A DNA stretch of 64,000 bases from Acidobacteriota bacterium (GCA_016213735.1 JACQZU010000014.1:372001-436000); one strand, 5' to 3'. Counted from the stretch's first letter, positions 44,502 to 53,677 are shown. Notes: generated by a model not told the origin, from the sequence alone. A program made the numbers and translations.

Positions 44502-44684
44502 CTACATCCGCCGGAAGGCCCGCCGGATCAGGAGGAGCAGCAGGAGCACGAAGCCGCCGCCCACCACGTAGCCCCAGTTCACGTTGGAGAAGCCTTCCAG
44601 CTGTCCCCGGTAGTTCGTGGTCTTGACGGACTCCTCGGGCTTTTCCTGGAGCAGGGCGAGGATCGGGAGGGCAGGGGTTCGCAT
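44502..44684 (-). CDS. Small single-TM protein upstream of uvrC
   Basis: 60 residues: a short hydrophobic N-terminus, a hydrophilic middle and a C-terminal helix (GGGFVLLLLLLIRRAFRRM, ~41-60) with positive residues after it, which suggests a tail-anchored membrane peptide. It lies one base upstream of the uvrC GTG, so uvrC translation probably depends on it. No family recognised; the ribosome-binding site is poor, so the call is moderate. Confidence 0.5.
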   Translation of the reverse strand: MRTPALPILALLQEKPEESVKTTNYRGQLEGFSNVNWGYVVGGGFVLLLLLLIRRAFRRM

Positions 44685-44742
44685 GGGGGGACCTGCCCCG
44701 CAGTGTACGCCCGCCTGCCTGGACCGGCCCCCTTCCCGCCCC

Positions 44743-44748
44743 TACACT
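44743..44748 (+). promoter_or_regulatory. -10 element placed for a leaderless mRNA
   Basis: TACACT lies exactly 6 nt before the ATG at 44755, the same geometry as at scpA. No ribosome-binding site is visible before this ATG. The sequence ACACTGG also appears at the same distance from the waaA start. Confidence 0.45.
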
Positions 44749-44754
44749 GGCCCG

Positions 44755-45378
44755 ATGCTTCAGTTGGAGACCTTCCCCGTGGGCCCCCTGGGTTGCAACT
44801 GCACCCTGCTGTGGAGCCAGGAATCAGGGCGGGGGGTGGTGGTGGACCCCGGGGGCGACGGCCCGAAAATCCGCCGGCGGGTCGAGCAACTGGGCATCCA
44901 GGTTCAGGCCCTTCTGCACACCCACGCCCACTTCGACCACGTGGGGGCCACCCGGGAGCTCCAGGACCTCTGGCAGTGCGAAGCCTTCCTCCACCCGGGG
45001 GACGCCTACCTGGTGGAGCACCTGGACATGCAGACAGGCCTCTTCGGAATGGCGCCGGTGCCCCGGCCCCAGACCACGCCCCAGGACCACGGGGACACGC
45101 GCCAGGGCCTCCGGACCCTCCACACCCCGGGGCACACCCCCGGTTCCTGTTGCTTCCAGGGCGAATTCACAGGTGGGCGCGTGGTGATGGCCGGGGACAC
45201 CCTCTTCGCCCGGGGGGTGGGGCGCACCGACCTCTGGGGCGGGAGCTGGGAGCAGCTGGAAGAGAGCATCCTGAAACACCTCTACCCCCTGGACCGGGGC
45301 ACCCTCGTCATCCCGGGCCACGGCCCCCTCACCACCATCGGCGAGGAACAGGATGAGAATCCCTTCGTGAGGAAGTGA
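44755..45378 (+). CDS. MBL-fold hydrolase (glyoxalase II-like)
   Basis: 207-residue metallo-beta-lactamase-fold enzyme. Metal ligands: THAHFDH (HxHxDH), the histidine of TPGHTPGS, the Asp of AGDTLF and the final GHG. N-terminus FPVGPLGCNCTLLW is typical of short GloB-like thioesterases (YcbL type). Start at ATG 44755; frame is open upstream but non-coding. Followed after 2 nt by a second MBL-fold gene. Thioester or hydroxyacylglutathione hydrolysis is likely but unproven. Confidence 0.88.
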   Translation: MLQLETFPVGPLGCNCTLLWSQESGRGVVVDPGGDGPKIRRRVEQLGIQVQALLHTHAHFDHVGATRELQDLWQCEAFLHPGDAYLVEHLDMQTGLFGMAPVPRPQTTPQDHGDTRQGLRTLHTPGHTPGSCCFQGEFTGGRVVMAGDTLFARGVGRTDLWGGSWEQLEESILKHLYPLDRGTLVIPGHGPLTTIGEEQDENPFVRK

Positions 45379-45380
45379 CC

Positions 45381-46235
45381 ATGCAGATCGGGCGCTGGGA
45401 TGTCCAGGTGGTGAGCGGGGGAACCTTCGCCCTGGACGGAGGCGCCATGTTCGGGACCGTGCCCAAGACGGTGTGGTCCAAGATTTACCCTCCCGACGAG
45501 GAGAACCGCATCCCCATGGGGACCAACTGCCTGCTGATCCGCGGAGAGGTCGGTGGGCGGCGGCACGTGATCCTGGTGGAGACCGGCAATGGGGACAAGG
45601 AGGACCCCGACTGGCGGAACCGCTTTGCCCTGGGCCCCCCCGGAGCCCTGGACGCGGCCCTGGCGCGCCACGGCGTTCGGACCGAGGAGATCACCCTCTG
45701 CATCCTCACCCACCTGCACTTCGACCACGCAGGAGGCAGCACCCGCCTGGGCCCCGAGGGGCGGCCGGTGCCCGCCTTTCCCAACGCCCGCCACCTCGTC
45801 CAGCGCCGGGACCTTGAGGACGGCCGCAGGCCCCACCTGCGGGTGCGGGCCAGCTACCTCGCCCGGAACTGGGAGCCCCTGGAGGCCGCGGGCCTCCTGG
45901 AGACCGTGGAAGGCCCCAGCGAGGTGCTGCCGGGCATCCGTCTCTGGCCCGCCCCGGGGCACATCGCCGGCCTCCAGGGGCTCACGGTGGAGGACGGCGG
46001 GAGAAAACTGCTCTTCCCTTCGGACCTCGTCCCCACCGCGCGTCACATCCAGCCGGCCTGGTGCATGGGCTACGACCTGGATGTCGTGACCTGCGTGAAT
46101 GAGCGCCTGAAGTTCCTTGCCGAGGTGGCGGACCGCGACGCTGTATGTGTCTTCTACCACGACCCCCACATTCCGGCGGGGACCGTCCATTCGGGGGACA
46201 GGGGCCGCTACCTGGTCCGCCCCCTGGAGATTTGA
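45381..46235 (+). CDS. MBL-fold metallohydrolase (lactonase-like)
   Basis: 284 residues, larger than the upstream enzyme and of a different MBL subfamily. HxHxDH reads THLHFDHAGG; further ligands are in APGHIAG, the FPSDLVP Asp and the FYHDPH His. The layout resembles AHL-lactonase/AttM-like proteins. Start ATG 45381 with GAGGAAG 5 nt before; a GTG at 45375 overlapping the previous stop is an alternative. Probably co-transcribed with the gene before it. Substrate unknown. Confidence 0.85.
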   Translation: MQIGRWDVQVVSGGTFALDGGAMFGTVPKTVWSKIYPPDEENRIPMGTNCLLIRGEVGGRRHVILVETGNGDKEDPDWRNRFALGPPGALDAALARHGVRTEEITLCILTHLHFDHAGGSTRLGPEGRPVPAFPNARHLVQRRDLEDGRRPHLRVRASYLARNWEPLEAAGLLETVEGPSEVLPGIRLWPAPGHIAGLQGLTVEDGGRKLLFPSDLVPTARHIQPAWCMGYDLDVVTCVNERLKFLAEVADRDAVCVFYHDPHIPAGTVHSGDRGRYLVRPLEI

Positions 46236-46304
46236 TTCAAGATTCCGGGATCATCTGGCGATGAGACTCCTGCGGACTTAATTTTGTCCCCGCGGAGGTG
46301 TCCC

Positions 46305-46556
46305 ATGCTCCCCGTGGATCCCGGGGAAAACCCCGTTGTCGACCTGCTTTTTCATGGGCGGCATCCCTTTCCCCGAGCCGTCGAAGTGCGGTTGCTCCAC
46401 ATCCACCGCCTGGATCCCCGGCTCTGGCGGGAGCTGGCCGTGGAAGGTGAATGCTGGCAGCGCATCCGCGGCGGCGAGGATTCCTACGGCCGGGTGATTC
46501 TCTTCCTGGACCGCATCCTCGGCCACCTGGACCCTGGGGGCAGGCCGGAGCATTGA
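46305..46556 (+). CDS. Small conserved-looking protein of unknown function
   Basis: 83 residues from the ATG at 46305, which has GGAGG at good spacing. Charged, no TM or signal; a WxRIRGGED segment and FLDRILGHLDPGG at the C-terminus. No family recognised. It is followed after 9 nt by the convergent histidine kinase gene. Confidence 0.6.
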   Translation: MLPVDPGENPVVDLLFHGRHPFPRAVEVRLLHIHRLDPRLWRELAVEGECWQRIRGGEDSYGRVILFLDRILGHLDPGGRPEH

Positions 46557-46565
46557 GGGTCCTGC

Positions 46566-49500
46566 TCAGGCCCTCGAAGGTTTGGCAGGTACCCGGAGGG
46601 TGAAGCAGGAACCCCTCCCGGGCTCCGACCGCAAGTGGAGGCTTCCTCCAAGGAGCTGGGCCATCCGGCTGGAAAGGGCCAGGCCCAGGCCGGTGCCGCC
46701 GAATTTCCGCGCGATCTCCGCGTTGGCCTGCTCGAAGGGGTTGAAGACCCGCTCAACCTCGTCCGGGGCCATCCCGATGCCGGTGTCCTCGAGCCGGAAC
46801 AGGCAGTCCCCTCCCTCCTCAGACACGCTGAGGGTGATGACCCCCTCCGTCGTGAATTTGCAGGCGTTGGAGCCCAGGTTGAGCAGGATCTGGCGGAGTT
46901 TCAATGGATCCGTGCGAAGGACCGGCAGGCCTGCCCCCAGGTCCAGGTGCAGGTGATTGCCCCGCTTCTCCGCCAGGGGCCGGAGGGTGTGGATGATCTC
47001 TTCGGCGATGTCCGCGGGGTCCACCCGGCCCACCTGGAGGTCCACCTTCCCGGCTTCGATCTTGGAGAGGTCCAGGATGCCGTTGATGAGTTCCAGCAGG
47101 TGCCGGCCCGAGGCCAGGATGTGGTCCATGTCCGCGGCCTCCTTGGCGTCGCCCCGTTCGATGGCGGCTTCCTGCACCAGTTCGCTGAACAGCAGCATGG
47201 CGTTCAGGGGCGTGCGGAGTTCGTGGCTCATGGTGGCCAGGAAGGCCGTCTTGGCGGCGGAGGCCTCGTCGGCCCGCTCTTTTTCGGTGCGCAGGAGGTC
47301 GTTGAGGGATCGCAGGTCCTGGGTTCGTGCTTCCACCAGCTCCTCCAGCTGGCGGTTCCTTGCCCGCAGGATGCGCTCGCGGTGGCGGGCCAGCTCCACC
47401 ACCCCCGCGCCCGCCGCGGCCAAGACCAGGGCCAGGAACCACCAGGCCTTCCACCAGGGCCTCTGTACGGTGAAGGGGAGGGACAGAGAGGGCCCCAGGG
47501 TCCCAAAACCACCGTTGCACCGGACCTCCAGGCGGTGCTGCCCGGAGGGGAGGCCCGCGTAGCGGACCTTGAATTCCGACAGCGGGACCCAGGCCTCGTC
47601 CACGCCTTCGAGGTGGGCCTCGAGGAAGGAGCGGCTGGGGTGGGAGTATGCGGGGAGGGCGAAGCGGGCCTCCAGGGTGGCGCCCGGAGGCAGGGAGGGG
47701 CCGGGGCCTCCGACGGCCAGCGCACGGCCGCCGCTGCGCCAATCCAGGAGCCTGGGGGCAGGGGGAGGCACGGCGGCCTCCACCGGGGCAGGATGATGGA
47801 TTCCCAACCCTTCGGTGGTGCCCAACCAGAGGGTCCCGTCCGGGTCGAGGTGCAAACCCTGGTTCGTGGCGTCGGCCCCCGGAACCCCTTCCCCCGGGGG
47901 GATCCAGTCCAGCACCCGGTGGGTGGCTGGGTCCACGCGGGCCAGGCCCTGGCCAGTTCCAAGCCAGAGGTGGCCTTCCGGAGTCCGGGCCTGGGAGTAG
48001 ATCACCAGGGAGGCGCGATCGGGGAAGGGCCGCCACTCGTCCACCTGAACCCAGCCATTCTTTCGGGGCTCGTGCCGCGTCAGGATCGCCTGGTCGAAAT
48101 AGGAGCACCAGACTCCTCCGTCCGGCGTGCGCAGGGCCGAGAAGGGTGTGTGCGGGAGGGTGGAGGGAATCTTCTCCCAGTGGCCATCCTGGAGCAGGAA
48201 GAGGGCCCGCCGGGTGGCCAGGAAGATGCTCCCACCGTCGTCCTGCATCACTTGCCACACCTGGCGGGGCGCGGATCCCTGGACCAGGGCCCGCTCCCAG
48301 ATCCAGCCCGTGCTTCGCCTCCGGCCCCGTGCCAGTCCGTCCGAAAAATCGGACACCCATACCGTTCCGTCCGGTTCGACCGCCAGGCCCCTGGAATTGG
48401 CCGACAGGGGCAGGACCTCCACCCGGACGCTTTCCACCGTCCGGCGGACGGGATCCACGCGGTAGAGGACGCCGCCGGGGCTCCCGACCCCGTAGATGAA
48501 GCCGTCCGGCCCGAGCCTGAGGCGGGAGAACTGGCCCCGCCCAAGCCTCGCCCACCCGGTGGGGGTTCCCACGGCGAGCCCGTCGTCCGTGGCCACCCAG
48601 ACCTGACCCTGCCGGTCCCGGATGATGCTCCACACCACATCGTTGGGCAGGCCCTGGGCGGTCCGGTGATGGGACCAGCGCCCCTGTCCCAGCACCTGGG
48701 AGACCCCCACCGAGGCCAGCCACCAGTTTCCCTCGTGGTCCACCAGGGCGGTCAGGGGGCTGGTCCCGGTCCAGCCCTCGCCAGCTGGGATGAGGGAATC
48801 TCCACGGCCGCGGAGCATCCCCCTGGGGGTGTTGACCCAGACCCACCCCTCTCGGTCCCGGGTGAGGCTCGGACTGTCGGGAACCCCTCCTAGGACCGGA
48901 TTGGGGACGGCCTTCCAGGAGGCGGAACCCGGGAACCTCCGGAAGAGCCCCCGATTGGACCGAAGCCAGAGCACGCCCTCGCCGTCCACCGCCAGGGCCA
49001 GGGGGAGGGCCTCTCTCCCCAGGTCGGGGAGGGCCTCCCGCACCCACCGCCGCTCCACCGCGTCCCACCGGGCCAGGTGGCGGTTCCCCGCGGCCCACAC
49101 CTCCGTGTCGGGGTGGGCGAAAAGGGCCGTGGCCCCTTCCCCCCCGGGCCACGTCCCCGGAACCTGAAAGGTGCGGTGGTCCTCGGAGCGCAAGGGGCCG
49201 GAAGGGGTGAGGGCCCACAGGGCCCCCTGGCGGTCCAGGCCCAGCCGCGGAACCGAGGCCGAGGGGAACCCCGCGACCTGAAGGTATTGCCCTGTGGCGG
49301 GGTCGTAGGAGCCGAGGCCGTCGCGGGTCCCGATCCACAAGCGACCGTTCGGGGTGGGCAGAAGCACCTGGACGAAGCGGGACCCCAAGGGCAGGTCCAT
49401 GGCCTCGAAACGCCGGCCGTCGAAGCGGAACACGCCGGACTCGGTGCCGGCCCAGATGAGGTGGCTCTCGTCCTGCACCAGGGAATAGACGGAGAGGTTG

Positions 49501-49625
49501 GTCAGGCCGTCCGCGAAGCCGAAATGGCGCTGGGGCAAGGCCCCCGGGCCCTGGGCCCGCCCCAGCAGGCCCAGGAGGCCCAGGAGGCATCCCAGGCCCC
49601 GTCTGCGGCATCCGAAGAAGTCCAT
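46566..49625 (-). CDS. Periplasmic-propeller sensor histidine kinase
   Basis: 1019 residues. Signal/anchor (~5-23), then about 600 residues of two-component-regulator propeller blades (for example IWAGTESGVFRFDGRRFEAM, LWIGTRDGLGSYD, LWLGTTEGLGIH), a Y_Y_Y-like domain (~650-735), TM (~740-760), coiled coil, HisKA with phospho-acceptor H801 (MSHELRTPLN) and HATPase (~900-1015; N box NLGSNACKF, G1 DTGIGM, G2 GGTGLGL). There is no receiver domain fused at the C-terminus and no response regulator gene next to it, so its partner is elsewhere. The architecture resembles Bacteroidetes/Acidobacteria polysaccharide or nutrient sensors. Confidence 0.9.
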   Translation of the reverse strand: MDFFGCRRRGLGCLLGLLGLLGRAQGPGALPQRHFGFADGLTNLSVYSLVQDESHLIWAGTESGVFRFDGRRFEAMDLPLGSRFVQVLLPTPNGRLWIGTRDGLGSYDPATGQYLQVAGFPSASVPRLGLDRQGALWALTPSGPLRSEDHRTFQVPGTWPGGEGATALFAHPDTEVWAAGNRHLARWDAVERRWVREALPDLGREALPLALAVDGEGVLWLRSNRGLFRRFPGSASWKAVPNPVLGGVPDSPSLTRDREGWVWVNTPRGMLRGRGDSLIPAGEGWTGTSPLTALVDHEGNWWLASVGVSQVLGQGRWSHHRTAQGLPNDVVWSIIRDRQGQVWVATDDGLAVGTPTGWARLGRGQFSRLRLGPDGFIYGVGSPGGVLYRVDPVRRTVESVRVEVLPLSANSRGLAVEPDGTVWVSDFSDGLARGRRRSTGWIWERALVQGSAPRQVWQVMQDDGGSIFLATRRALFLLQDGHWEKIPSTLPHTPFSALRTPDGGVWCSYFDQAILTRHEPRKNGWVQVDEWRPFPDRASLVIYSQARTPEGHLWLGTGQGLARVDPATHRVLDWIPPGEGVPGADATNQGLHLDPDGTLWLGTTEGLGIHHPAPVEAAVPPPAPRLLDWRSGGRALAVGGPGPSLPPGATLEARFALPAYSHPSRSFLEAHLEGVDEAWVPLSEFKVRYAGLPSGQHRLEVRCNGGFGTLGPSLSLPFTVQRPWWKAWWFLALVLAAAGAGVVELARHRERILRARNRQLEELVEARTQDLRSLNDLLRTEKERADEASAAKTAFLATMSHELRTPLNAMLLFSELVQEAAIERGDAKEAADMDHILASGRHLLELINGILDLSKIEAGKVDLQVGRVDPADIAEEIIHTLRPLAEKRGNHLHLDLGAGLPVLRTDPLKLRQILLNLGSNACKFTTEGVITLSVSEEGGDCLFRLEDTGIGMAPDEVERVFNPFEQANAEIARKFGGTGLGLALSSRMAQLLGGSLHLRSEPGRGSCFTLRVPAKPSRA

Positions 49626-49729
49626 CCCCCCCTGGATCGGCCCTCAGGCTCTCGGGATGAATTCCGGGGGCCGGATCCGCCGGGCGGGAAACCGGGCGCT
49701 AGACTGGGGCATTCCTCCACGGGAGCCTC

Positions 49730-50164
49730 ATGGCCTTCACCCCCGGAAGCAAGCACGGCCAGATGGCCGACATCAACATGACGCCTCTTATTGACGTCAT
49801 GTTGGTGCTGCTCATCATCTTCATGGTCGCGGCCCCCATGCTCACCACGGGGGTGGACGTGAAGTTGCCCGAAAGCCGAACAGGCAAGAGCCTGGAGAGC
49901 GAGGCCCTGGTGGTCACCCTGGCTCGCGACGGGGCCCTGGAATTCGACCGTCGCACCGTGAGCGAGGAGGGCCTGCGCAAGGCCCTGGTTCAGAAGGCCA
50001 TGGAGGCCCGCAAGCCCCCCATCCTCGTGCGCGCCGACCACAACATCCCGTACGGCCGCGTCATCGGCGTGGTGGACATGATCCGCGAGGCGGGCTTCTC
50101 CCAGGTGGGCTTCGTCACCCAGGGCGCGGCCCAGGCGCCGCCGGACGCGCGAAACGAGAAATGA
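49730..50164 (+). CDS. exbD: ExbD/TolR-family proton-channel subunit
   Basis: 144 residues. N-terminal cytoplasmic [23 protein letters not shown] carries the single TM helix with the functionally essential Asp (ID in PLIDVML), then a periplasmic domain ending in a [24 protein letters not shown]-type stretch. It energises an outer-membrane transducer. No exbB/tolQ gene precedes it. TAGACT at 49700 may be a -10 element; GGGAG precedes the ATG. The stop overlaps the next start by 4 nt (ATGA). Confidence 0.9.
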   Translation: MAFTPGSKHGQMADINMTPLIDVMLVLLIIFMVAAPMLTTGVDVKLPESRTGKSLESEALVVTLARDGALEFDRRTVSEEGLRKALVQKAMEARKPPILVRADHNIPYGRVIGVVDMIREAGFSQVGFVTQGAAQAPPDARNEK

Positions 50165-50976
50165 GCCAGGACCTTTATCCTCTGCTCCGGGAGCGTGCCG
50201 CGCTCCGGGGGATGGGGCTGCCCCTGGGCCTGGCCCTCAGCGGGGCGGTGCACCTGGCGGCGGTGGGGGGGATCTGGGCCCTCTCCCTTCGCCCAGGGGT
50301 GAAGCAGGAGGAAGTGAAGGTCACCTGGATCAACCTTCCAGCCTCCGGCGGCAAGATCGGCGGCGAGTCGCCCCTGGAGGAGGGGAAGACCGGCCAGCGC
50401 ATCCGACGCACGGAGGAGGTGGCCCCCAAGCACGACGAGAAGGCCGGCCAGGCCAAGCAGGCGGACCTCACCGGCACCAAGCTGGCCAGGCCCGTGGCCA
50501 AGGGCACCAGCCAGGACCAGAGCAGCCGCGGCACCTCGCCCCTGGCCTCCAAGGGCGCCAACCCCGTGAAGAACCCGGTTTCGGGTGCCACGGGCAAGGG
50601 CGGGGGTGGCGGCATCGGAGAGGGCACCGGGGGCTATCCCGGCCTGCCTGCCACCAACGGGGTGGGCGGCGGATCGGGGCAGATCGGCATCGAGGGCGAC
50701 TTCCCCTTCTCCTACTGGCCCAGGGCCGTGCAGGAACGCGTCACCTACAACTGGAACCGCATCAGCAGCGCCCAGGGCCGGGTGCAGATCTTCTTCCGGG
50801 TGAACCGCGACGGCCGCATCGACGGTCTTCGGGTGGAGGTGCCTAGCGGCAACCGCGCCCTGGACGAGAGCGCCCTTCTGGCGGTGAAGCGCAGCGACCC
50901 CGTCATGCGCCTGCCCGACGGCTTCGAGGGCGACGCCATCGGCGTGCGCTTCTGGTTCACCTACCTGGGGAACTGA
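50161..50976 (+). CDS. TonB/TolA-like energy transducer
   Basis: 271 residues: TM helix (~20-43), a hydrophilic, Gly/Lys/Ser-rich periplasmic linker (~50-185), and a C-terminal TonB-type domain (~190-271; [41 protein letters not shown], in part [37 protein letters not shown]). Coupled with exbD by a 4-nt overlap, so it is the partner of that proton-channel subunit. Either TonB (receptor-linked import) or TolA (envelope constriction) is possible; the Gly-rich linker is not helical, which favours TonB. Confidence 0.83.
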   Translation: MSQDLYPLLRERAALRGMGLPLGLALSGAVHLAAVGGIWALSLRPGVKQEEVKVTWINLPASGGKIGGESPLEEGKTGQRIRRTEEVAPKHDEKAGQAKQADLTGTKLARPVAKGTSQDQSSRGTSPLASKGANPVKNPVSGATGKGGGGGIGEGTGGYPGLPATNGVGGGSGQIGIEGDFPFSYWPRAVQERVTYNWNRISSAQGRVQIFFRVNRDGRIDGLRVEVPSGNRALDESALLAVKRSDPVMRLPDGFEGDAIGVRFWFTYLGN

Positions 50977-50985
50977 GGGCGGCGC

Positions 50986-51366
50986 TCATTCGTTGATGTT
51001 GTCGATGCTCACGAAGGCGTAGGCTCGGCCCCTGGCCTCGAAAATGAAGCGCAGGGGGATGCGGTCGTTGTCGCAGAAGGCTTCGAACCACACCTGCCGC
51101 TTCAGGGTCTCCCGGCTGGGGTTGGCCGCCAGCAGGCACTTCTTGCGCTTGGCGGTGAAGATCGCCTTGTACTTGCCCTTCAACGCCTCGGGGCCCTTCA
51201 GGGTGCCGAACTCGTTGGAGCGCAGGGGGAAACGGGTGATCCGGGCCAGGGACTCGGGGCTGTCCTGGCGAAGGGCCTCCTGGAAGGCGGCCCAGGTGCG
51301 CGCCATCTCGGGCGGCAGGGGCGGGGCCGCCAGGATGGCCAGGGCGAGGAGGGGCGCGTCGAGCAT
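50986..51366 (-). CDS. Small secreted protein of unknown function
   Basis: 126 residues. N-terminal ~18 residues (MLDAPLLALAILAAPPLP) look like a short signal peptide. The mature part has an NTF2-like feel (FQEALRQDSPESLARITRFP then a compact beta region RLIPLRFIFEARGRAYAFVSIDN-type). GGAGG precedes the ATG. Convergent with the TonB gene (9-nt gap). Confidence 0.6.
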   Translation of the reverse strand: MLDAPLLALAILAAPPLPPEMARTWAAFQEALRQDSPESLARITRFPLRSNEFGTLKGPEALKGKYKAIFTAKRKKCLLAANPSRETLKRQVWFEAFCDNDRIPLRFIFEARGRAYAFVSIDNINE

Positions 51367-51429
51367 GGGGCCTCCGGGGTGCCCCCAGCTTGGCGCCGTC
51401 CCGCGGCGGGGGCCAGGGTGCGGCGCTCC

Positions 51430-51825
51430 TCAGCCCGGCACCGCGGGCACGGGGAGGCGCAGCTCGGGTTCCGTGTGGAAGAAAGCCAGGGCCAGGCTTC
51501 CCCGCACCGGGATTCCGGGTGCATCCAGGGGAAGGTTCTCGTAAGGCGCGAGGAAGGCCGCCCGCGCGGGGTCGAGGTGAAGCTCGAGGGCTTCCAGGGC
51601 CCCGTGCAAGGATTCCAGGCGACCCGCCCCGCATTCCAGATGCAAGCAGGCGGCGGCGTTGGAGAAGGCTTGGTCGTCCGTCACGAAGGCCCCAGCTTCC
51701 TGGAGCGCGCTGTGGACCCAGTCCAGGATTCCGTGCCGCTCGGCCCGGGTGAGCGCCAGGAGCTGGAAGGGGGGCGGCTCCGTCCCAGGCGCCTGCCGTC
51801 TCAGCTGCCCGCCGGCGGCTCCCAC
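51430..51825 (-). CDS. Hypothetical protein
   Basis: 131 residues from a GTG at 51825 with GGAG only 2 nt upstream, so the start is uncertain. The 3' 25 nt of the VOC gene overlap its beginning. No signal, no TM, no family recognised; a short helix-rich region DWVHSALQEAGAFVTDDQAF is followed by a beta-like region. The frame has normal codon use. Confidence 0.45.
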   Translation of the reverse strand: MGAAGGQLRRQAPGTEPPPFQLLALTRAERHGILDWVHSALQEAGAFVTDDQAFSNAAACLHLECGAGRLESLHGALEALELHLDPARAAFLAPYENLPLDAPGIPVRGSLALAFFHTEPELRLPVPAVPG

Positions 51826-52172
51826 AGCTCCACCTTGTTCCCCTCGGGATCCAAGACCCAGCCGAATTTCCCGAACTCCGAGGCCTCGGTCTTCTCCAGG
51901 ACCTCGCAGCCTTCCGCGCGCAGGGCCTGGAGCAGGGCGTCGAGGTCAGCCACGCGGTAGTTCACCATGAAGGGGGCGCGGCCGGGGTCGAAGGTGGGGC
52001 TGCCGGGCTCGGCGATGTTCCAGACCGTCATCCCCGCAGGGTCGGCCCAGGGGAAGACGGCCCCGCCCCATTCCAGCACGTCGATGCCCAGGTGCCGCTG
52101 GTACCAGGCTCGCAGGGCGACGGGATCCTGCGCCTTGAAGAAGATGCCGCCGATGCCGGTGACGCGCTGCAT
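51801..52172 (-). CDS. VOC-family (glyoxalase/dioxygenase fold) protein
   Basis: 123 residues, one VOC module pair (betaalphabetabetabeta x2): GIGGIFFKAQDPVALRAWYQRHLGI, in part AQDPVALRAWYQRHLGI, then MVNYRVADLDALLQALRAEG and WVLDPEGNKVELWEP ending with the metal-ligand Glu position. Likely a metal-dependent enzyme or drug/antibiotic-binding protein; substrate unknown. Small flanking genes on the same strand give no clue. Confidence 0.85.
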   Translation of the reverse strand: MQRVTGIGGIFFKAQDPVALRAWYQRHLGIDVLEWGGAVFPWADPAGMTVWNIAEPGSPTFDPGRAPFMVNYRVADLDALLQALRAEGCEVLEKTEASEFGKFGWVLDPEGNKVELWEPPAGS

Positions 52173-52241
52173 GGGGACTCCGGTGAGAGGGGCACGGGGG
52201 CCCGGGGCCCCGAGTGTATCAAGCGGGGCGGGCGCCGCGCT

Positions 52242-52534
52242 TCACTCCGGGGGATCGAGGCGTTCGCAGGCCTCTCGGATCTCCTTGAGGTCGATCACGA
52301 GGATGTAGCCCCGGTAGAAGGGGATGCAGAGGCGTTCCCAGAGGGGGACCAGGGTGCGGCCCAGTCGGCGGGGCTCTTCGGGCTCGCAGGTGGCGGCCGC
52401 GGCACCGGGGGGGGCGTGCGGGCGATGCGGAAGGGGGTCCCCGCGGGGAGGTGGCCGGGGCGGCTCCCGGTGCCGGGGCCGGCCCAGAGGGTGAGGGCGA
52501 GGACGGGGAGCTCCCGGATCGTCCGGAAACGCAT
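52242..52534 (-). pseudogene. Frameshifted small gene (secreted protein candidate)
   Basis: Reading from the ATG at 52534 gives an N-terminus (MRFRTIRELPVLALTLW) that resembles a signal peptide, but the frame runs out of protein-like sequence at a run of eight C (eight G on the + strand, 52407-52414). One extra C would restore the frame to GAAAATCEPEEPRRLGRTLV, then LWERLCIPFYRGYILVIDLK and a TGA at 52244-52242, all with strong GC3 bias. Either a real or assembly frameshift in a homopolymer, or a slippery, phase-variable gene. Corrected product is about 97 residues. Confidence 0.6.
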
Positions 52535-52575
52535 TCCCTCCGCCATGGCGGGGGAGGGCCTGGGGCGGCCGGCCG

Positions 52576-52881
52576 TCACCGGCCAGCCCCGCCGTCCTTC
52601 GCCAGCCGCCGCCGGTACAGGAGGATGGCGCCCAGGGCGGGGAGGGCGGCGAGGAGGTGCAGGGTCAGGAGGATCCCCGTGCCGTAGGGGGGCCACGCGC
52701 GGTCCAGCAGCCGGGCCAGGCCCGTGAAGAGCAGGGGGAAGAGGGGCAGGGCGGGCACCACGCTGGTGCCCTGGGGGGGCTCCCCCGCCTGGGCCCGGCG
52801 CCAGTCCCCCTGGGCGGCCCCCGCCAGGAGGATGAGCAGCCAGCACAGGCTGAGGGCCAGGAAGAGGAGGAGGGTTCGCAT
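52576..52881 (-). CDS. Small two-TM membrane protein
   Basis: 101 residues: TM1 (~2-22, MRTLLLFLALSLCWLLILLA), a polar loop (~25-43), a second hydrophobic stretch (~44-58), and a third (~69-90) ending in RRRLAKDG. Start at ATG 52881. Probably an inner-membrane protein; family unknown. The frameshifted gene lies 41 nt downstream on the same strand. Confidence 0.55.
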   Translation of the reverse strand: MRTLLLFLALSLCWLLILLAGAAQGDWRRAQAGEPPQGTSVVPALPLFPLLFTGLARLLDRAWPPYGTGILLTLHLLAALPALGAILLYRRRLAKDGGAGR

Positions 52882-53034
52882 GGGGGCCGGCGACCCATTG
52901 TCCTGCACTCCAAGGGTGTGAGGGGGCGGACAAGGGGGGCGACTTTCAGACCCCTCCCCCCCGTGTCCGCGGCCGGGGCCAGGACCAGGACCGGGGGCGG
53001 AGGGGTAGGATGGAGCGGCTTCCCGGGAGCTTCC

Positions 53035-53583
53035 ATGCGATGCGCCGCGCCGCGCTTCTTGCCCTTCCGCCGCGCGCAGGGGGGCTTCGCCTCGCCTATG
53101 CTCTCCCTCATGGCGGCCGTGGGACTGTGGACCTTCGTGGAAGCCCTGGAGGCGGCGCGCCCCTTCTCGGCCAAGGCCGTGGAGACTCTCACCGGGGCCA
53201 CGCTGGAGCGGGTGGACGGGAATCCGCATTACACGCTGCTCTACGCGGGTCCCCGCGGCTGGCCTGTGGAGCAGCGGGGCCGCCTGGGGACGAACGCCCA
53301 CCAGGTGCCCGTCACCTCGGTGGACCTGCGCCTGGAGCGGGCGGGCGCCACGGGCGGCTCCTTCCTGGTGGTGGGCCTGGGGCCCGGGGCCGCCACCCGG
53401 GCCGAACTCCTGGCCCGCCATCCGGACGCCGTGCCCGAGCCCCCCAATCCCGGCCCCCCGGGGGGGCGGGGCACCTCCGCCCCACGGCCCGACACCTATT
53501 GGGTGAAGCGGCCCTGGGGGCGCCTGGCCTACGGTGTGCTGAAGGAGGGCGTGGTGAGCGTGGCCTTCCATGAGGGGAAGTAG
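53035..53583 (+). CDS. Membrane-anchored protein of unknown function
   Basis: 182 residues from ATG 53035 with GGGAG 5 nt upstream. A single N-terminal hydrophobic segment (~21-38, MLSLMAAVGLWTFVEAL) is followed by a globular region. A TAGGAT hexamer at 53006 may be its -10 element. No family recognised. A start at 53098 (the second ATG) is possible. Confidence 0.55.
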   Translation: MRCAAPRFLPFRRAQGGFASPMLSLMAAVGLWTFVEALEAARPFSAKAVETLTGATLERVDGNPHYTLLYAGPRGWPVEQRGRLGTNAHQVPVTSVDLRLERAGATGGSFLVVGLGPGAATRAELLARHPDAVPEPPNPGPPGGRGTSAPRPDTYWVKRPWGRLAYGVLKEGVVSVAFHEGK

Positions 53584-53677
53584 GGAGGCGAATACAGGGC
53601 TACGGCGAGGGGAGACGGGCGCGGCCCGCGGTGACGGCCGCCGCCACGGCCACGGCCCTCGGTCTCGGCATGGGTCC

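Noticed and set aside
46635-48893. 752-codon + frame opposite the histidine kinase
   Set aside because: Antisense of a clear propeller/HisKA/HATPase gene.
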